From: CAADGV01 sp040290295
GTDB taxonomy: Bacteria; Bacteroidota; Ignavibacteria; UBA10030; UBA6906
Direction: 5' to 3'
DNA length: 64,000 nt
Assembly: GCA_040290295.1 (NCBI GenBank)
Contig: PSMW01000001.1
Coordinates: 124,001 to 188,000, forward strand
Positions 1-7,994 of this stretch are shown in pieces; position 1 is the stretch's first letter; the number at the start of each line of letters is the position of its first letter. The position numbers were made by a program, and so were the translations under genes. Below the pieces are notes generated by a model. It searched no databases. It saw nothing but the letters and a program-made list of their open reading frames with translations, and was not told the DNA's origin.

Positions 1-871
1 ACTTGAGCCGAATCAGTACGTCATCAAAATTCGCGGCAACGTTGTGGCGACCAATGCGCTTATCGTGGATCGGATTTTGGCAATGAATCCGGGAACAGCG
101 TCGAGCGCGGTGCACGGCATCGAGGCGCGCGAGCCGGCGTTCGGACTCCCCGCCCTCTGGATTGCGCCCCACGATCGTGAGACGGCAGAGTTGGCAGGAT
201 TCACCGTTGTCGAACCGGCCGCGGTGCTCTCCACCCATCTTCAAGAAATTCTCCGACGCAACTGCGACAAGATTCTCGGCAGGCAAGAAACGAAGAAATT
301 GATCGAGAATCTCAAGAAGGACTATCCGGCTGTCGTCGAGGAAATCAATCCAGAGACGTTGCCCTTTGGAACGATTCAGAAGGTATTGCAAAATCTCTTG
401 CGCGAAGGAGTTCCCATTCGTGACCTCGTAACGATCCTCGAAGCACTGTCGGATTACTCGAAAGTGACCAAGAATGTCGATGTCCTGACGGAGTATGTAC
501 GTCACTCCCTTGCCGAAACGATTGCGCGCCTGTATCGAGATGCTCGAGGTGTCGTTCGCGCCATTGCCATGGGTCCGCAGCTCGAACAGCTGATCACCAA
601 CGCGTTGCAGAACGCGCGAGAAAGCAGTCCCAGCTTGGGCTTGGCACCGGAGGTTATCGAAAGGATTCACAAGAATCTTTCGGCGAATCTTGAATCTGCA
701 ATGGCGGCAGGGTATCAACCTGTTGTGTTGTGTGTCGCAACCGTTCGACCGTATTTCTATCGGATGATCCGCACCGCGTTCCCAAACGTTGCCGTGCTGT
801 CGTTCACCGAACTTCCCCCCGAAACCGACGTCGAATTCATCGGCAAACTGGAGGTAGAGTATGCGAATTAA
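1..871 (+). CDS. flhA: Flagellar export gate protein FlhA, C-terminal part (5' end outside window)
   Basis: The reading frame is open from base 2 and continues into the cytoplasmic domain of FlhA, the inner-membrane export gate of the flagellar type III apparatus. The start of the fragment reads PNQYVIKIRGNVVATNAL and then RILAMNPG, which is the conserved linker and start of the FlhA cytoplasmic platform that docks FlgN-, FliS- and FliT-bound cargo. About 290 residues are present; the membrane helices lie upstream of the window. The GTG at 44 is an internal codon, not the start. The stop overlaps the start of flhF by 11 bases, so the two are translationally coupled. Confidence 0.93.
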   Translation, partial: LEPNQYVIKIRGNVVATNALIVDRILAMNPGTASSAVHGIEAREPAFGLPALWIAPHDRETAELAGFTVVEPAAVLSTHLQEILRRNCDKILGRQETKKLIENLKKDYPAVVEEINPETLPFGTIQKVLQNLLREGVPIRDLVTILEALSDYSKVTKNVDVLTEYVRHSLAETIARLYRDARGVVRAIAMGPQLEQLITNALQNARESSPSLGLAPEVIERIHKNLSANLESAMAAGYQPVVLCVATVRPYFYRMIRTAFPNVAVLSFTELPPETDVEFIGKLEVEYAN

Positions 872-2099
872 AAAGTTCACCGGCGCAACGCTGAAGGAAG
901 CAACCGAAGCGATGAAAAGCGAATGGGGAGACGAGGCGATCATCCTCAGTACCCGCAAGGTGGCGCGAGGAGGCGTGTTGAATTTTCTCGGCAAGGAGGA
1001 ATTCGAAATCACCGCAGCGCTCGACGATCAGCCAATTGCCCAACGCAGCGCTCGGTCATCCTTCGCTGCCACGCTCAACGAGGCAAAAACTGCGGCGGCT
1101 GTGACTCCTGAGAACACGCTCGCCAGCCTGCAACAGATGACCAAGCATTTCGAAGATCGAGCGAAGCGGCATCTCGCGTCACAGCCCTCTCCGATAAGCG
1201 ACACAGCGGCGGTGCGAGAGTTGCGCGAGGAGGTCGAAAGTCTCCGCTCCATCGTGCAAGAAGTTGCCGTGCATCTCAAACATGCTCGTATGCCTGCCTT
1301 GCCCGAGCACCTCAAGCACGCCTATCTCACCCTGGTGGGGCAAGGCGTTGAAGAAACAATCGCCGCCGAACTGACACAGCGCATCTATCGAAGTTTAGGC
1401 GAGGACTTGTTGGAAAGCCGTCATCTCGTCGAACAAACCGTCGTGAAGGAGATTGCCTCGCTTTTCCCTCCTGCACCGGAGATGGTGTTGGGTATCCGTA
1501 AACCCTATATCGTTGCGCTCATCGGACCAACCGGAGTGGGAAAGACGACGACGATCGCGAAGCTGGCAGCGATCCAAAAACTCATGAAGGGAATGGATGT
1601 GGGTTTGATTTCGGCGGACACCTATCGCATTGGTGCGATCGAGCAGCTCAGGACGTTCGCGGCGATCGCGAGCATCCCCATGCAGGTGGTGTACGAACCC
1701 AACGAGATGCGGACAGCGCTCGCTCGTCTCGGCGGACGCGATGTCATCTTTGTTGATACGGTCGGACGCAGTCAACGTATGGCAAAAGAGATCGGCGAGA
1801 TCGCACGCTTCGTCGGTGCCGCGCAGGCACACGAAGTTCACCTCGTGCTCAGCGCCTCCTCGGATGATAGGGTGATGCGGGAAACGGTCGAGACGTTCCG
1901 TTCCGTCGGTCCCAATCGCGTCATCTTCTCGAAGATGGATGAGGCGGCTTCTTATGGTCAACTGTTGAATGTTGTACAGCACGCCCAGTTGCCCGTTTCG
2001 TATCTGACGACGGGACAGAATGTTCCCGAAGACATTGCATTGGCAAACAATATGCACCTTGCGAGTATGGTGTACACGGGGGAGCTGATGCATGCTTGA
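861..2099 (+). CDS. flhF: Flagellar biosynthesis SRP-type GTPase FlhF
   Basis: 412 residues, normal for FlhF. The N-terminal basic domain starts MRIKKFTGATLKEA, typical of the family, followed by a variable region and the SRP-like NG domain. The P-loop GPTGVGKTTT lies near residue 222, then DTYRIGAIEQL and the G3 motif DTVGR. Known role: with FlhG it sets the position and number of flagella at the membrane. In the usual G3 motif the run is DTAGR; here it is DTVGRSQR, a mild variant. The gene overlaps flhA upstream and flhG downstream (8 bases). Confidence 0.95.
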   Translation: MRIKKFTGATLKEATEAMKSEWGDEAIILSTRKVARGGVLNFLGKEEFEITAALDDQPIAQRSARSSFAATLNEAKTAAAVTPENTLASLQQMTKHFEDRAKRHLASQPSPISDTAAVRELREEVESLRSIVQEVAVHLKHARMPALPEHLKHAYLTLVGQGVEETIAAELTQRIYRSLGEDLLESRHLVEQTVVKEIASLFPPAPEMVLGIRKPYIVALIGPTGVGKTTTIAKLAAIQKLMKGMDVGLISADTYRIGAIEQLRTFAAIASIPMQVVYEPNEMRTALARLGGRDVIFVDTVGRSQRMAKEIGEIARFVGAAQAHEVHLVLSASSDDRVMRETVETFRSVGPNRVIFSKMDEAASYGQLLNVVQHAQLPVSYLTTGQNVPEDIALANNMHLASMVYTGELMHA

Positions 2100-2931
2100 T
2101 CAAGCGACACGATTGCGCGAAATAGCTGAACGGTATTGTAGCCGTCCCGCTGGGATACGACCGCACACGATTGCAGTTGCCAGCGGCAAAGGCGGTGTGG
2201 GGAAAAGTACCGTGGCACTCAATCTTGCCGTGTTGCTTGCGGCAAACGGCGCCGCAACGCTGCTGCTCGATGCGGATGAAAATCTCGGCAATCTCGACGT
2301 GATGGCCGGTGTAGCGCCGAAACACCGTCTGGGCAGCGTGCTCTCGGGTGAGCGCGATGTACACGACGTGCTCGTCCCGTTGAGCGAACGGCTTGCCCTC
2401 CTTCCCGCCGATTCCGGCAGTACCGACTATCGGCAGATGACGATCGAGCAGCAGCGAACACTGCTCAATGAAATTGCCGATCTCGAACAGCGCTTTGCGT
2501 ATGTGGTGATCGACACGGCGGCGGGTCTCGGCACCGACGTGATCGGCTTTGTCGTCCGTTCGGACGAAGCCATCATCGTCATAACGCCGGAGCCGACTGC
2601 TGTCATGGATGCATACGCACTCATCAAATTGGTGACTGCTGCCGATCCGATGGTGCCGTTGAGGGTGGTGATCAACAATGCACGCAGTGCGGGGGAAGCT
2701 GAAGAAACCGTTCGAAAGCTCCAAACAGCAGTGCGACATTTTTTGAAACGCCACGTGCACTTTCTCGGCTCTATTCCAGCCGATCCGCACATTGGCAAAG
2801 CGGTCGTGCAGCAGACACCTGTGGTCAAAGCATTTCCGTTGTGTCATGCCTCGCTCTCTCTCAGCGCGTTGACGGAGACGGTGATGGAGCAAACCGAGCG
2901 CACACGCGGAAGGAGATTCGCAACCGTATGA
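2092..2931 (+). CDS. flhG: Flagellar number regulator FlhG (MinD/ParA ATPase)
   Basis: 279 residues with the deviant Walker A motif SGKGGVGKST near residue 31 and LLLDADENLGNLD following, the signature of MinD-type ATPases; YVVIDTAAGLG is the Walker B region. Family knowledge: FlhG (FleN, YlxH) stimulates FlhF GTPase and limits flagellar number. An N-terminal stretch with LREIAERY resembles the FlhF-activating DQAxxLR helix (here LDQATRLREIAE, residues 2-13). ATGA overlap with the next gene. Confidence 0.94.
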   Translation: MLDQATRLREIAERYCSRPAGIRPHTIAVASGKGGVGKSTVALNLAVLLAANGAATLLLDADENLGNLDVMAGVAPKHRLGSVLSGERDVHDVLVPLSERLALLPADSGSTDYRQMTIEQQRTLLNEIADLEQRFAYVVIDTAAGLGTDVIGFVVRSDEAIIVITPEPTAVMDAYALIKLVTAADPMVPLRVVINNARSAGEAEETVRKLQTAVRHFLKRHVHFLGSIPADPHIGKAVVQQTPVVKAFPLCHASLSLSALTETVMEQTERTRGRRFATV

Positions 2932-3173
2932 ACAAACTGATATTTCAAATCGGCATTCTTGGGTTCTGCATTTCGGCGGTCGTCTTCGGATCAAGCGGCG
3001 CGACGCTGCTGGAGATCGTTAGCCGTTCGTTCCTCGTGTTCGTCGGCATCGTCCTCGCGTTCGTGGTGGTACTGATCGTGAGCAGCGCGATGATCGAAAA
3101 CAACGAGAAACACCAGCAGCCCAAGAACGACGCCGACGTGAAGCCACCGACAACAGCCCAGCAGCATCAATAA
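2928..3173 (+). CDS. Small membrane protein between flhG and fliA, unknown function
   Basis: 81 residues starting at the ATG inside the ATGA overlap with flhG. Two hydrophobic helices are visible (about residues 4-22 and 33-55), followed by a polar tail rich in Q, K, P and T. I do not recognise a family. The tight coupling between flhG and fliA implies co-expression with the flagellar regulators. A longer reading frame reaches upstream into flhG, but the ATGA junction is the natural start. Confidence 0.7.
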   Translation: MNKLIFQIGILGFCISAVVFGSSGATLLEIVSRSFLVFVGIVLAFVVVLIVSSAMIENNEKHQQPKNDADVKPPTTAQQHQ

Positions 3174-3186
3174 GGAAGCGTACGCC

Positions 3187-3951
3187 ATGCCGATGACGCA
3201 ACGAGAACAGTCGCATGATAAGTTGTGGCAGAACTATTTACGGACACAATCAGCCGAAGCGCGCAAGGCGTTGGTCAAGGAATATGTAGGATTGGTAAAA
3301 TTCGTTATCAGCAAATTTCGGAACAACGCACGGCAATCCACGTCGGTCATCGACGAAGACGATTTGCTGCAAATCGGCATGATGGGGTTGTTGGATTCGA
3401 TCGACCGCTTCGATCCGACGCGAGGAGTGAAGTTCGAAACGTATGCCATCACGCGCATTCGCGGCACGGTGCAAGACGAACTGCGCAAGCTCGATTGGGT
3501 GCCCCGCTCTGTGCGGGAGAAACTGAGAACGATCGATCGTGTCACGCAGAAGATCGAATGCACGCAAGTCCTCAGCACATCCGCGAAACGCATTACACGC
3601 GAGCTTGCCATGACGCTAGATGAGTATATGACGATGGTGCGCGACGTGCAGATCGGCGTCCCCGAAGTCGTCGGGCAACACAATCAGGGCGAAGATGTGT
3701 TGGACGACCTCACGGCGGAAGATGACGCCGACCCTTCTGAGCGGGTGGCAGAGGACCAAGTGAAGGAGATGGTGGTACGAATGGTCGAAAATCTTCCGCC
3801 GCAAGATAAACTCATCATCTCCTTGTATTACTACGAGGAGTTGACGTTCAAAGAGATCGCCGGCATCTTGCATTTGTCGGAGTCGCGTGTCTTCCAGCGG
3901 CACGCCACCATTCTCGAGCGCTTGCGAGACCATGCCGGCGAATTGGTATGA
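3187..3951 (+). CDS. fliA: RNA polymerase sigma factor for flagellar operons, FliA/WhiG (sigma-28)
   Basis: 254 residues. Region 2 is clear (DEDDLLQIGMMGLLDSIDRF near residues 55-75), region 3 has LDWVPRSVREK, and region 4 has LTFKEIAGILHLSESRVFQR near the C-terminus, the helix-turn-helix that reads the -35 element. Length and motif order match the FliA/WhiG/SigD family, which transcribes late flagellar and chemotaxis genes. It sits downstream of flhF-flhG, as sigD does in the Bacillus fla/che operon. No FlgM anti-sigma gene was recognised in this window. Confidence 0.94.
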   Translation: MPMTQREQSHDKLWQNYLRTQSAEARKALVKEYVGLVKFVISKFRNNARQSTSVIDEDDLLQIGMMGLLDSIDRFDPTRGVKFETYAITRIRGTVQDELRKLDWVPRSVREKLRTIDRVTQKIECTQVLSTSAKRITRELAMTLDEYMTMVRDVQIGVPEVVGQHNQGEDVLDDLTAEDDADPSERVAEDQVKEMVVRMVENLPPQDKLIISLYYYEELTFKEIAGILHLSESRVFQRHATILERLRDHAGELV

Positions 3952-4006
3952 AGCATACCGCAACCTGACGAGCAACGCACATAAGGACACAGAGGGGGAT
4001 TGCACC

Positions 4007-4291
4007 ATGAAACACGTCCACGAGCAGGAAAGGCAAGTCAACCCGATCATGATGATGCCGGAAAATGTGTGGAAGGAATACATCAGGCCCAAGACGAGCT
4101 TGTTCGATCAGGTGGAGAACTTGCCGTACGACGAAAAGCTTGTCCTCGCACTTCATTACTACGAAGGTTTGTCCTTTGCCGAGATTGGTTTCTTGATGGG
4201 TATGAGTGCATGGGATGCGGCAGCACTCCATGCCGATGCCCTGACCACGTTGCAATCAAAACTTCACGAGATTTTCAAGAGCGAGGAGTAG
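4007..4291 (+). CDS. Short protein consisting of a sigma-70 region 4-like domain
   Basis: 94 residues, start chosen at the ATG after the purine-rich AGAGGGGG. The middle reads VENLPYDEKLVLALHYYEG then LSFAEIGFLMGMS, closely parallel to VENLPPQDKLIISLYYYEE then LTFKEIAGILHLS in the FliA encoded just upstream. No region 2 or 3 is present, so it cannot act as a complete sigma factor. The recognition-helix positions differ (SAWDAAALHADAL instead of SESRVFQRHATIL), so DNA binding may be altered. It probably arose by partial duplication of fliA and may modulate it; that function is inference. The stop abuts the next ATG directly. Confidence 0.75.
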   Translation: MKHVHEQERQVNPIMMMPENVWKEYIRPKTSLFDQVENLPYDEKLVLALHYYEGLSFAEIGFLMGMSAWDAAALHADALTTLQSKLHEIFKSEE

Positions 4292-5167
4292 ATGTTGTCT
4301 CCCGACTTTGTACGCGATAAGGTTCAAACGATCATTCAACTTCCCACACTCCCCACTGTTGCGCAGGAGGTTGTCGAGTTGGTCGATAACCCCCGTACGT
4401 CTGCCTCTCGGTTGGGGAGGGTGATCGAATCCGATCAAGGGCTAACCGGCAAAGTGCTGAAGATCGCGAATTCGGCTTTCTACGGATTTCCTCGGCAGAT
4501 CGCGACTGTGGACTTTGCGATCATCGTACTCGGCTTCGATGCCTTGAAGGAGATCGTGATCAGCATTTCGTTGGTCAGTGCGTTGCAAAAGAAGAGCGAT
4601 GTGCCCTTCGACGCGCGCGGCTTCTGGGATCATGCCGTCTACAGCGCGGTGATTGCTCGCCGGCTTGCACGCGATCTTGGCTATCGGGTCAGCGGCGAAG
4701 TGTTTGTCGGCGGATTGCTGCACGATATGGGCATCTCGGTTCTGCATCAACATTTCTGCAAGGAGTATCTTGCGATGGTCTCGACCGTGGAGGCACAGCA
4801 GATCCCGTTCTTGGACGCAGAAAAGGAAGTGCTCGGCGTGACACACGCACAGGTTGGCGGTTGGCTTGCGGAACGATGGAACTTCCCGAACCACTTGGTG
4901 GAAGCCATCAGCATGCATCATACGCCGCTCGCAGCGAAGGAGAACCCTGAACTGGTCGGTATTATTCACTGTGCGGATGTGTTGGCGAACCGATTGTGCA
5001 AGCGCCCAATGTTGTTCGATGCAGGCTTGGATTTCCAACCGGACGTTCTTCAACGCTTGGGTTTGGGCGATCCGCTCGTTCTCGAACAATACATCACGAC
5101 GTATCGTTCGATCATCGACGCGGATATGAAGCAGTTCGACACGATGTTCAGTTCGGTAAAGGAGTAG
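4292..5167 (+). CDS. HDOD domain protein
   Basis: 291 residues. The N-terminal part (LPTLPTVAQEVVELV, VIESDQGLTGKVLKIAN) is the typical beginning of an HDOD domain, and GGLLHDMGISVL keeps the HD-like pair. HDOD proteins are non-enzymatic or poorly characterised relatives of HD hydrolases, common in signalling and chemotaxis loci. The ATG follows the previous stop with no gap, and the next gene starts four bases after its stop. Its place between fliA and a histidine kinase suggests a role in flagellar or chemotactic signalling, but a target cannot be read from sequence. Confidence 0.88.
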   Translation: MLSPDFVRDKVQTIIQLPTLPTVAQEVVELVDNPRTSASRLGRVIESDQGLTGKVLKIANSAFYGFPRQIATVDFAIIVLGFDALKEIVISISLVSALQKKSDVPFDARGFWDHAVYSAVIARRLARDLGYRVSGEVFVGGLLHDMGISVLHQHFCKEYLAMVSTVEAQQIPFLDAEKEVLGVTHAQVGGWLAERWNFPNHLVEAISMHHTPLAAKENPELVGIIHCADVLANRLCKRPMLFDAGLDFQPDVLQRLGLGDPLVLEQYITTYRSIIDADMKQFDTMFSSVKE

Positions 5168-5171
5168 GACG

Positions 5172-6554
5172 ATGCAGGCAGCCGAACAACATTCGCGAGT
5201 TCGTATGAACCGCCTCCAATTGCTCGACGCCCTGGCGCCGCAATTCGAGTCGTTCATGGAGAGCCGCGAGCAGTATATTAAAGCACTCGAAGAAACGGTC
5301 GCGCTGCTGAAGCGAGCAAATCTTCAAGCCTCCGAAAACAATCGCGCCATCCGTACCACGATCGACGAGCTGATGGCGATGCAGCAGCTCTCCAACAGCA
5401 TCAGCACCGCGCATGAACCGGAGGCGATCGTCTCGACACTCATCCACTTGACGCGGCAAGTGTTGCCCGTCATCGAGTCGAATATTTTCCTTTTCGAAGG
5501 GAAACCGCAGCGCCTCGTTCCACTCTCGACAAAATGTTCGGCTGCGTTCGTGGAAGAAGCGCAAAAGCATGTCGAGGCGGGCATCGTCGATTGGGTGATC
5601 GCCGAACAGCGCACAGTGATTTTCCCCGATATCGAGTCTATGGGCGCCAGCGGGACGAAGAACATCCTCGTGATTGTTCCACTCATCATCCGCAATGAAG
5701 CGATCGGGATCTTCATGATTCGCTCGCCGAAATCCCACGCCGAGATCGCCAACCACGACATCCAACTCTTGACTGTCCTGGCGAACCAAGCCGCCGTGGG
5801 TGTCGAAAACTGGCGCGCCTTCGAGAAGGTCGTTGCGCTGAACAAGGAACTGCAAGCCTCGCAGGCGCAAACCATGCATGCCACCAAACTTGCTGCAATC
5901 GGGGAACTGGCGGCAAGCATCGTTCACGAAATCAAAAATCCGATCCAAGTCATGGTCATGCACATGGAGATGGTGCAGCGCGGCAAACCGCTGCCGCATT
6001 GGACGGACACCGTCGCGAAGCAAGTGAAGCGTCTCAGCGAAATTACTCGCCGCCTCATGAACTTTTCGCGCAACGTTGCCGACGAGCCGCGCATGGACGA
6101 AGTGCAGATCAACCAGCCGATCGAAGAAACCGTGGCGATGGTGGAGCATGAGTATCGCATCAACAACATCGACATCGTCACGGATCTGAAGGAAGACTTG
6201 CCCCCCATTGTTGCGAACGCGGGTGCATTGCAACAAGTGTTCTTGAATCTCCTCATCAATGCGCGCGATGCAATGCCCAACGGCGGAACAATCACCATAC
6301 GTACAGAATCTTCCGGCTACTACGTGGTGGTGAAGTTTGCCGATACGGGCACGGGGATCGCCCAAGAACATCTCGACAAGATCTTCATGCCCTTCTTCAC
6401 TACGAAGCCTGAGGGGCAAGGAACGGGCCTCGGGCTATCCATCTGCCGAAAAATCATCAGTGAACACAAGGGCGCGATAAAGGTGGAAAGCGAAGATGGC
6501 AAAGGAACGACATTCAGCATTTTTCTCCCGATGCTGAGGAGGTTACACCGATGA
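5172..6554 (+). CDS. GAF domain sensor histidine kinase
   Basis: 460 residues without membrane helices, so cytoplasmic. Order: N-terminal coiled coil (residues 20-70), GAF domain (about 75-220), HisKA with the H-box SIVHEIKNPIQ (phospho-His near residue 252), then HATPase_c with N box NLLINARDAMPNGG, G1 box ADTGTGI and G2 box GQGTGLGLSI. All kinase motifs are intact. It is co-transcribed with flagellar genes in a position resembling FlrB/FleS-type kinases, but no NtrC-type partner is adjacent; candidate regulators are at 18611, 34054 and 49503. It overlaps the next gene by four bases (ATGA). Confidence 0.92.
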   Translation: MQAAEQHSRVRMNRLQLLDALAPQFESFMESREQYIKALEETVALLKRANLQASENNRAIRTTIDELMAMQQLSNSISTAHEPEAIVSTLIHLTRQVLPVIESNIFLFEGKPQRLVPLSTKCSAAFVEEAQKHVEAGIVDWVIAEQRTVIFPDIESMGASGTKNILVIVPLIIRNEAIGIFMIRSPKSHAEIANHDIQLLTVLANQAAVGVENWRAFEKVVALNKELQASQAQTMHATKLAAIGELAASIVHEIKNPIQVMVMHMEMVQRGKPLPHWTDTVAKQVKRLSEITRRLMNFSRNVADEPRMDEVQINQPIEETVAMVEHEYRINNIDIVTDLKEDLPPIVANAGALQQVFLNLLINARDAMPNGGTITIRTESSGYYVVVKFADTGTGIAQEHLDKIFMPFFTTKPEGQGTGLGLSICRKIISEHKGAIKVESEDGKGTTFSIFLPMLRRLHR

Positions 6555-7225
6555 AGACCGGTCCGACATCCGTTCTCGTGCTGCTCGCCTGCGCCGCTTG
6601 TGTCCGTGCAGAAGAACCGACTACCGCGCGCCGGATCGTGGACCCCATCATCGATGTCCGTGCTTTGGTTCGTGGTGAGATGGAACGAGCGCACCACGCG
6701 CTGCAACGCGAGGCGGCGTCTCCGATGCCGATGGCGCACCTCCATGTTGGGATTTTCTTTTTCGCTGCCGGCGTCTCGCTGCTGAGTACGTCGATGTTGC
6801 TGTGGGTTCTCTTGCGTCGCAAGCGGAGGGATGTGTCGATGGCACCGCTTCGTTCGTTGCCGGCAACAATGCAGCCGCCTCGCACGGATCCAGTGGATGC
6901 ACTCTTGAAGCAGGCAGCATTGATTCTTCGTGAAAAGCGCGCTGCACATTCCCCGCGATCGTTCGCGCCTGTCGATGAAGAGGTGAGCGGAAACGTCGGG
7001 CTTGCGCGTACGTTTCAACGCGGGAAGGGAGAGTTGGCGTTAGCGCAGAAATGTGAAGCGGCCGGCAAGACCTATCCGTGGGAGAAGAAACTTCGCGAGG
7101 GCGCGGCGCTGAACGTGATTGCTGAAGGCTCTCCCCTTGCCGCAAAAACATTAGGGATCGGCACGGGCGAGATGCACCTCGTGCACTCGCTACGCGCACT
7201 GCAGAAACAACATCAGAGGAGGTAA
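6551..7225 (+). CDS. Membrane protein of flagellar operon, SwrB/DUF6115-like layout
   Basis: 224 residues: N-terminal signal sequence or helix (VLVLLACAACVRAEEP), a second strong helix about residues 58-85 (IFFFAAGVSLLSTSMLLWVLL) followed by RRKRR, then a cytoplasmic tail. The C-terminus (LNVIAEGSPLAAKTLGIGTG then EMHLVHSL) resembles the short helix-turn-helix-like end of DUF6115/DUF2802 proteins such as Bacillus SwrB, which promotes flagellar export. The location downstream of flhA-flhF-flhG-fliA parallels swrB after sigD. The match is by eye and short, so the family call is tentative. Confidence 0.55.
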   Translation: MKTGPTSVLVLLACAACVRAEEPTTARRIVDPIIDVRALVRGEMERAHHALQREAASPMPMAHLHVGIFFFAAGVSLLSTSMLLWVLLRRKRRDVSMAPLRSLPATMQPPRTDPVDALLKQAALILREKRAAHSPRSFAPVDEEVSGNVGLARTFQRGKGELALAQKCEAAGKTYPWEKKLREGAALNVIAEGSPLAAKTLGIGTGEMHLVHSLRALQKQHQRR

Positions 7226-7231
7226 CAGGTC

Positions 7232-7981
7232 ATGATCAAAGGATTGTACGCGTCGAGCAACGGCATGCCCCCGATGATGGTGAAGCTGGAAGTCATCGCC
7301 AACAATTTAGCGAACATCAACACCAGCGGTTTCAAGAAAGACGGACTGTTCGTCCAAATGATGAACGATCCGGGCATTGCGCCTGTTGTCGGGGCGGGCA
7401 AACTCTCGACGCGCGTGCAGACGGAACGCGTCACAGATTTCAGTGAAGGCTCTCTCGTTCAAACGAGTAATCCTCTCGATCTCGCCTTGCAAGGGCGCGG
7501 CTTCTTTGTCGTGCAGACCCCGCAAGGGACGCGCTACACACGCAACGGCAACTTCACCATTGCACTCGATGGCACATTGACAACCGGGGACGGCTTCCCG
7601 GTCCTTGCAAAGGATGGCACCATCAAGTTTCCCGATCTTCAACAGCTTGCACAGGAGAGTGTCAGGATTTTGCCGACCGGCGAAATTCATGTCGGCACGA
7701 AAGCGATCGGAGCTCTTCGTATTGTGGATTTTGAGGACACAACGCGCTTGCAGAAAGCCGGCGGCGCGCTTTTCAGTCTTGACTCGACTGACGATACCGG
7801 CATGCACGAGGTGGAACTCCCGACGGTCCGTCAGGGCTATCTTGAAGAATCGAACGTCGATGGCATCGCGGAGATGATCGAGATGATCGAAATAACGCGG
7901 CACTTCGAATCGAATCAGAAAGCGATCGCCTCGCAGGACGCGACGTTGGAGAAGGTGCTGGAAGTAGGAAAGTTTTCATAA
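7232..7981 (+). CDS. flgF: Flagellar proximal rod protein, FlgF type
   Basis: 249 residues with the rod/hook N-terminus: IKGLYASSNGM, IANNLANINTSGFKKD near residues 22-37. The C-terminal amphipathic part (EMIEMIEITRHFESNQKAI) packs with the N-terminal helix in axial proteins. The RBS AGGAGG ends five bases before the ATG. FlgF and FlgG are close paralogues; the order here (shorter one first, then flgG) and length support FlgF. Exported through the flagellar type III system and built into the rod. Confidence 0.88.
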   Translation: MIKGLYASSNGMPPMMVKLEVIANNLANINTSGFKKDGLFVQMMNDPGIAPVVGAGKLSTRVQTERVTDFSEGSLVQTSNPLDLALQGRGFFVVQTPQGTRYTRNGNFTIALDGTLTTGDGFPVLAKDGTIKFPDLQQLAQESVRILPTGEIHVGTKAIGALRIVDFEDTTRLQKAGGALFSLDSTDDTGMHEVELPTVRQGYLEESNVDGIAEMIEMIEITRHFESNQKAIASQDATLEKVLEVGKFS

Positions 7982-7994
7982 AGGAGGATGACCG

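Noticed and set aside
2213..2228. A sigma-54 promoter-like TGGCAC...TTGC in flhG
   Set aside because: The spacing between the two elements is six bases rather than five, and it lies inside the coding sequence with no gene start after it.
5148..6419. A 423-codon minus-strand frame opposite the histidine kinase
   Set aside because: Shadow of the kinase gene; composition is His/Arg/Asp-rich and no domain is visible.
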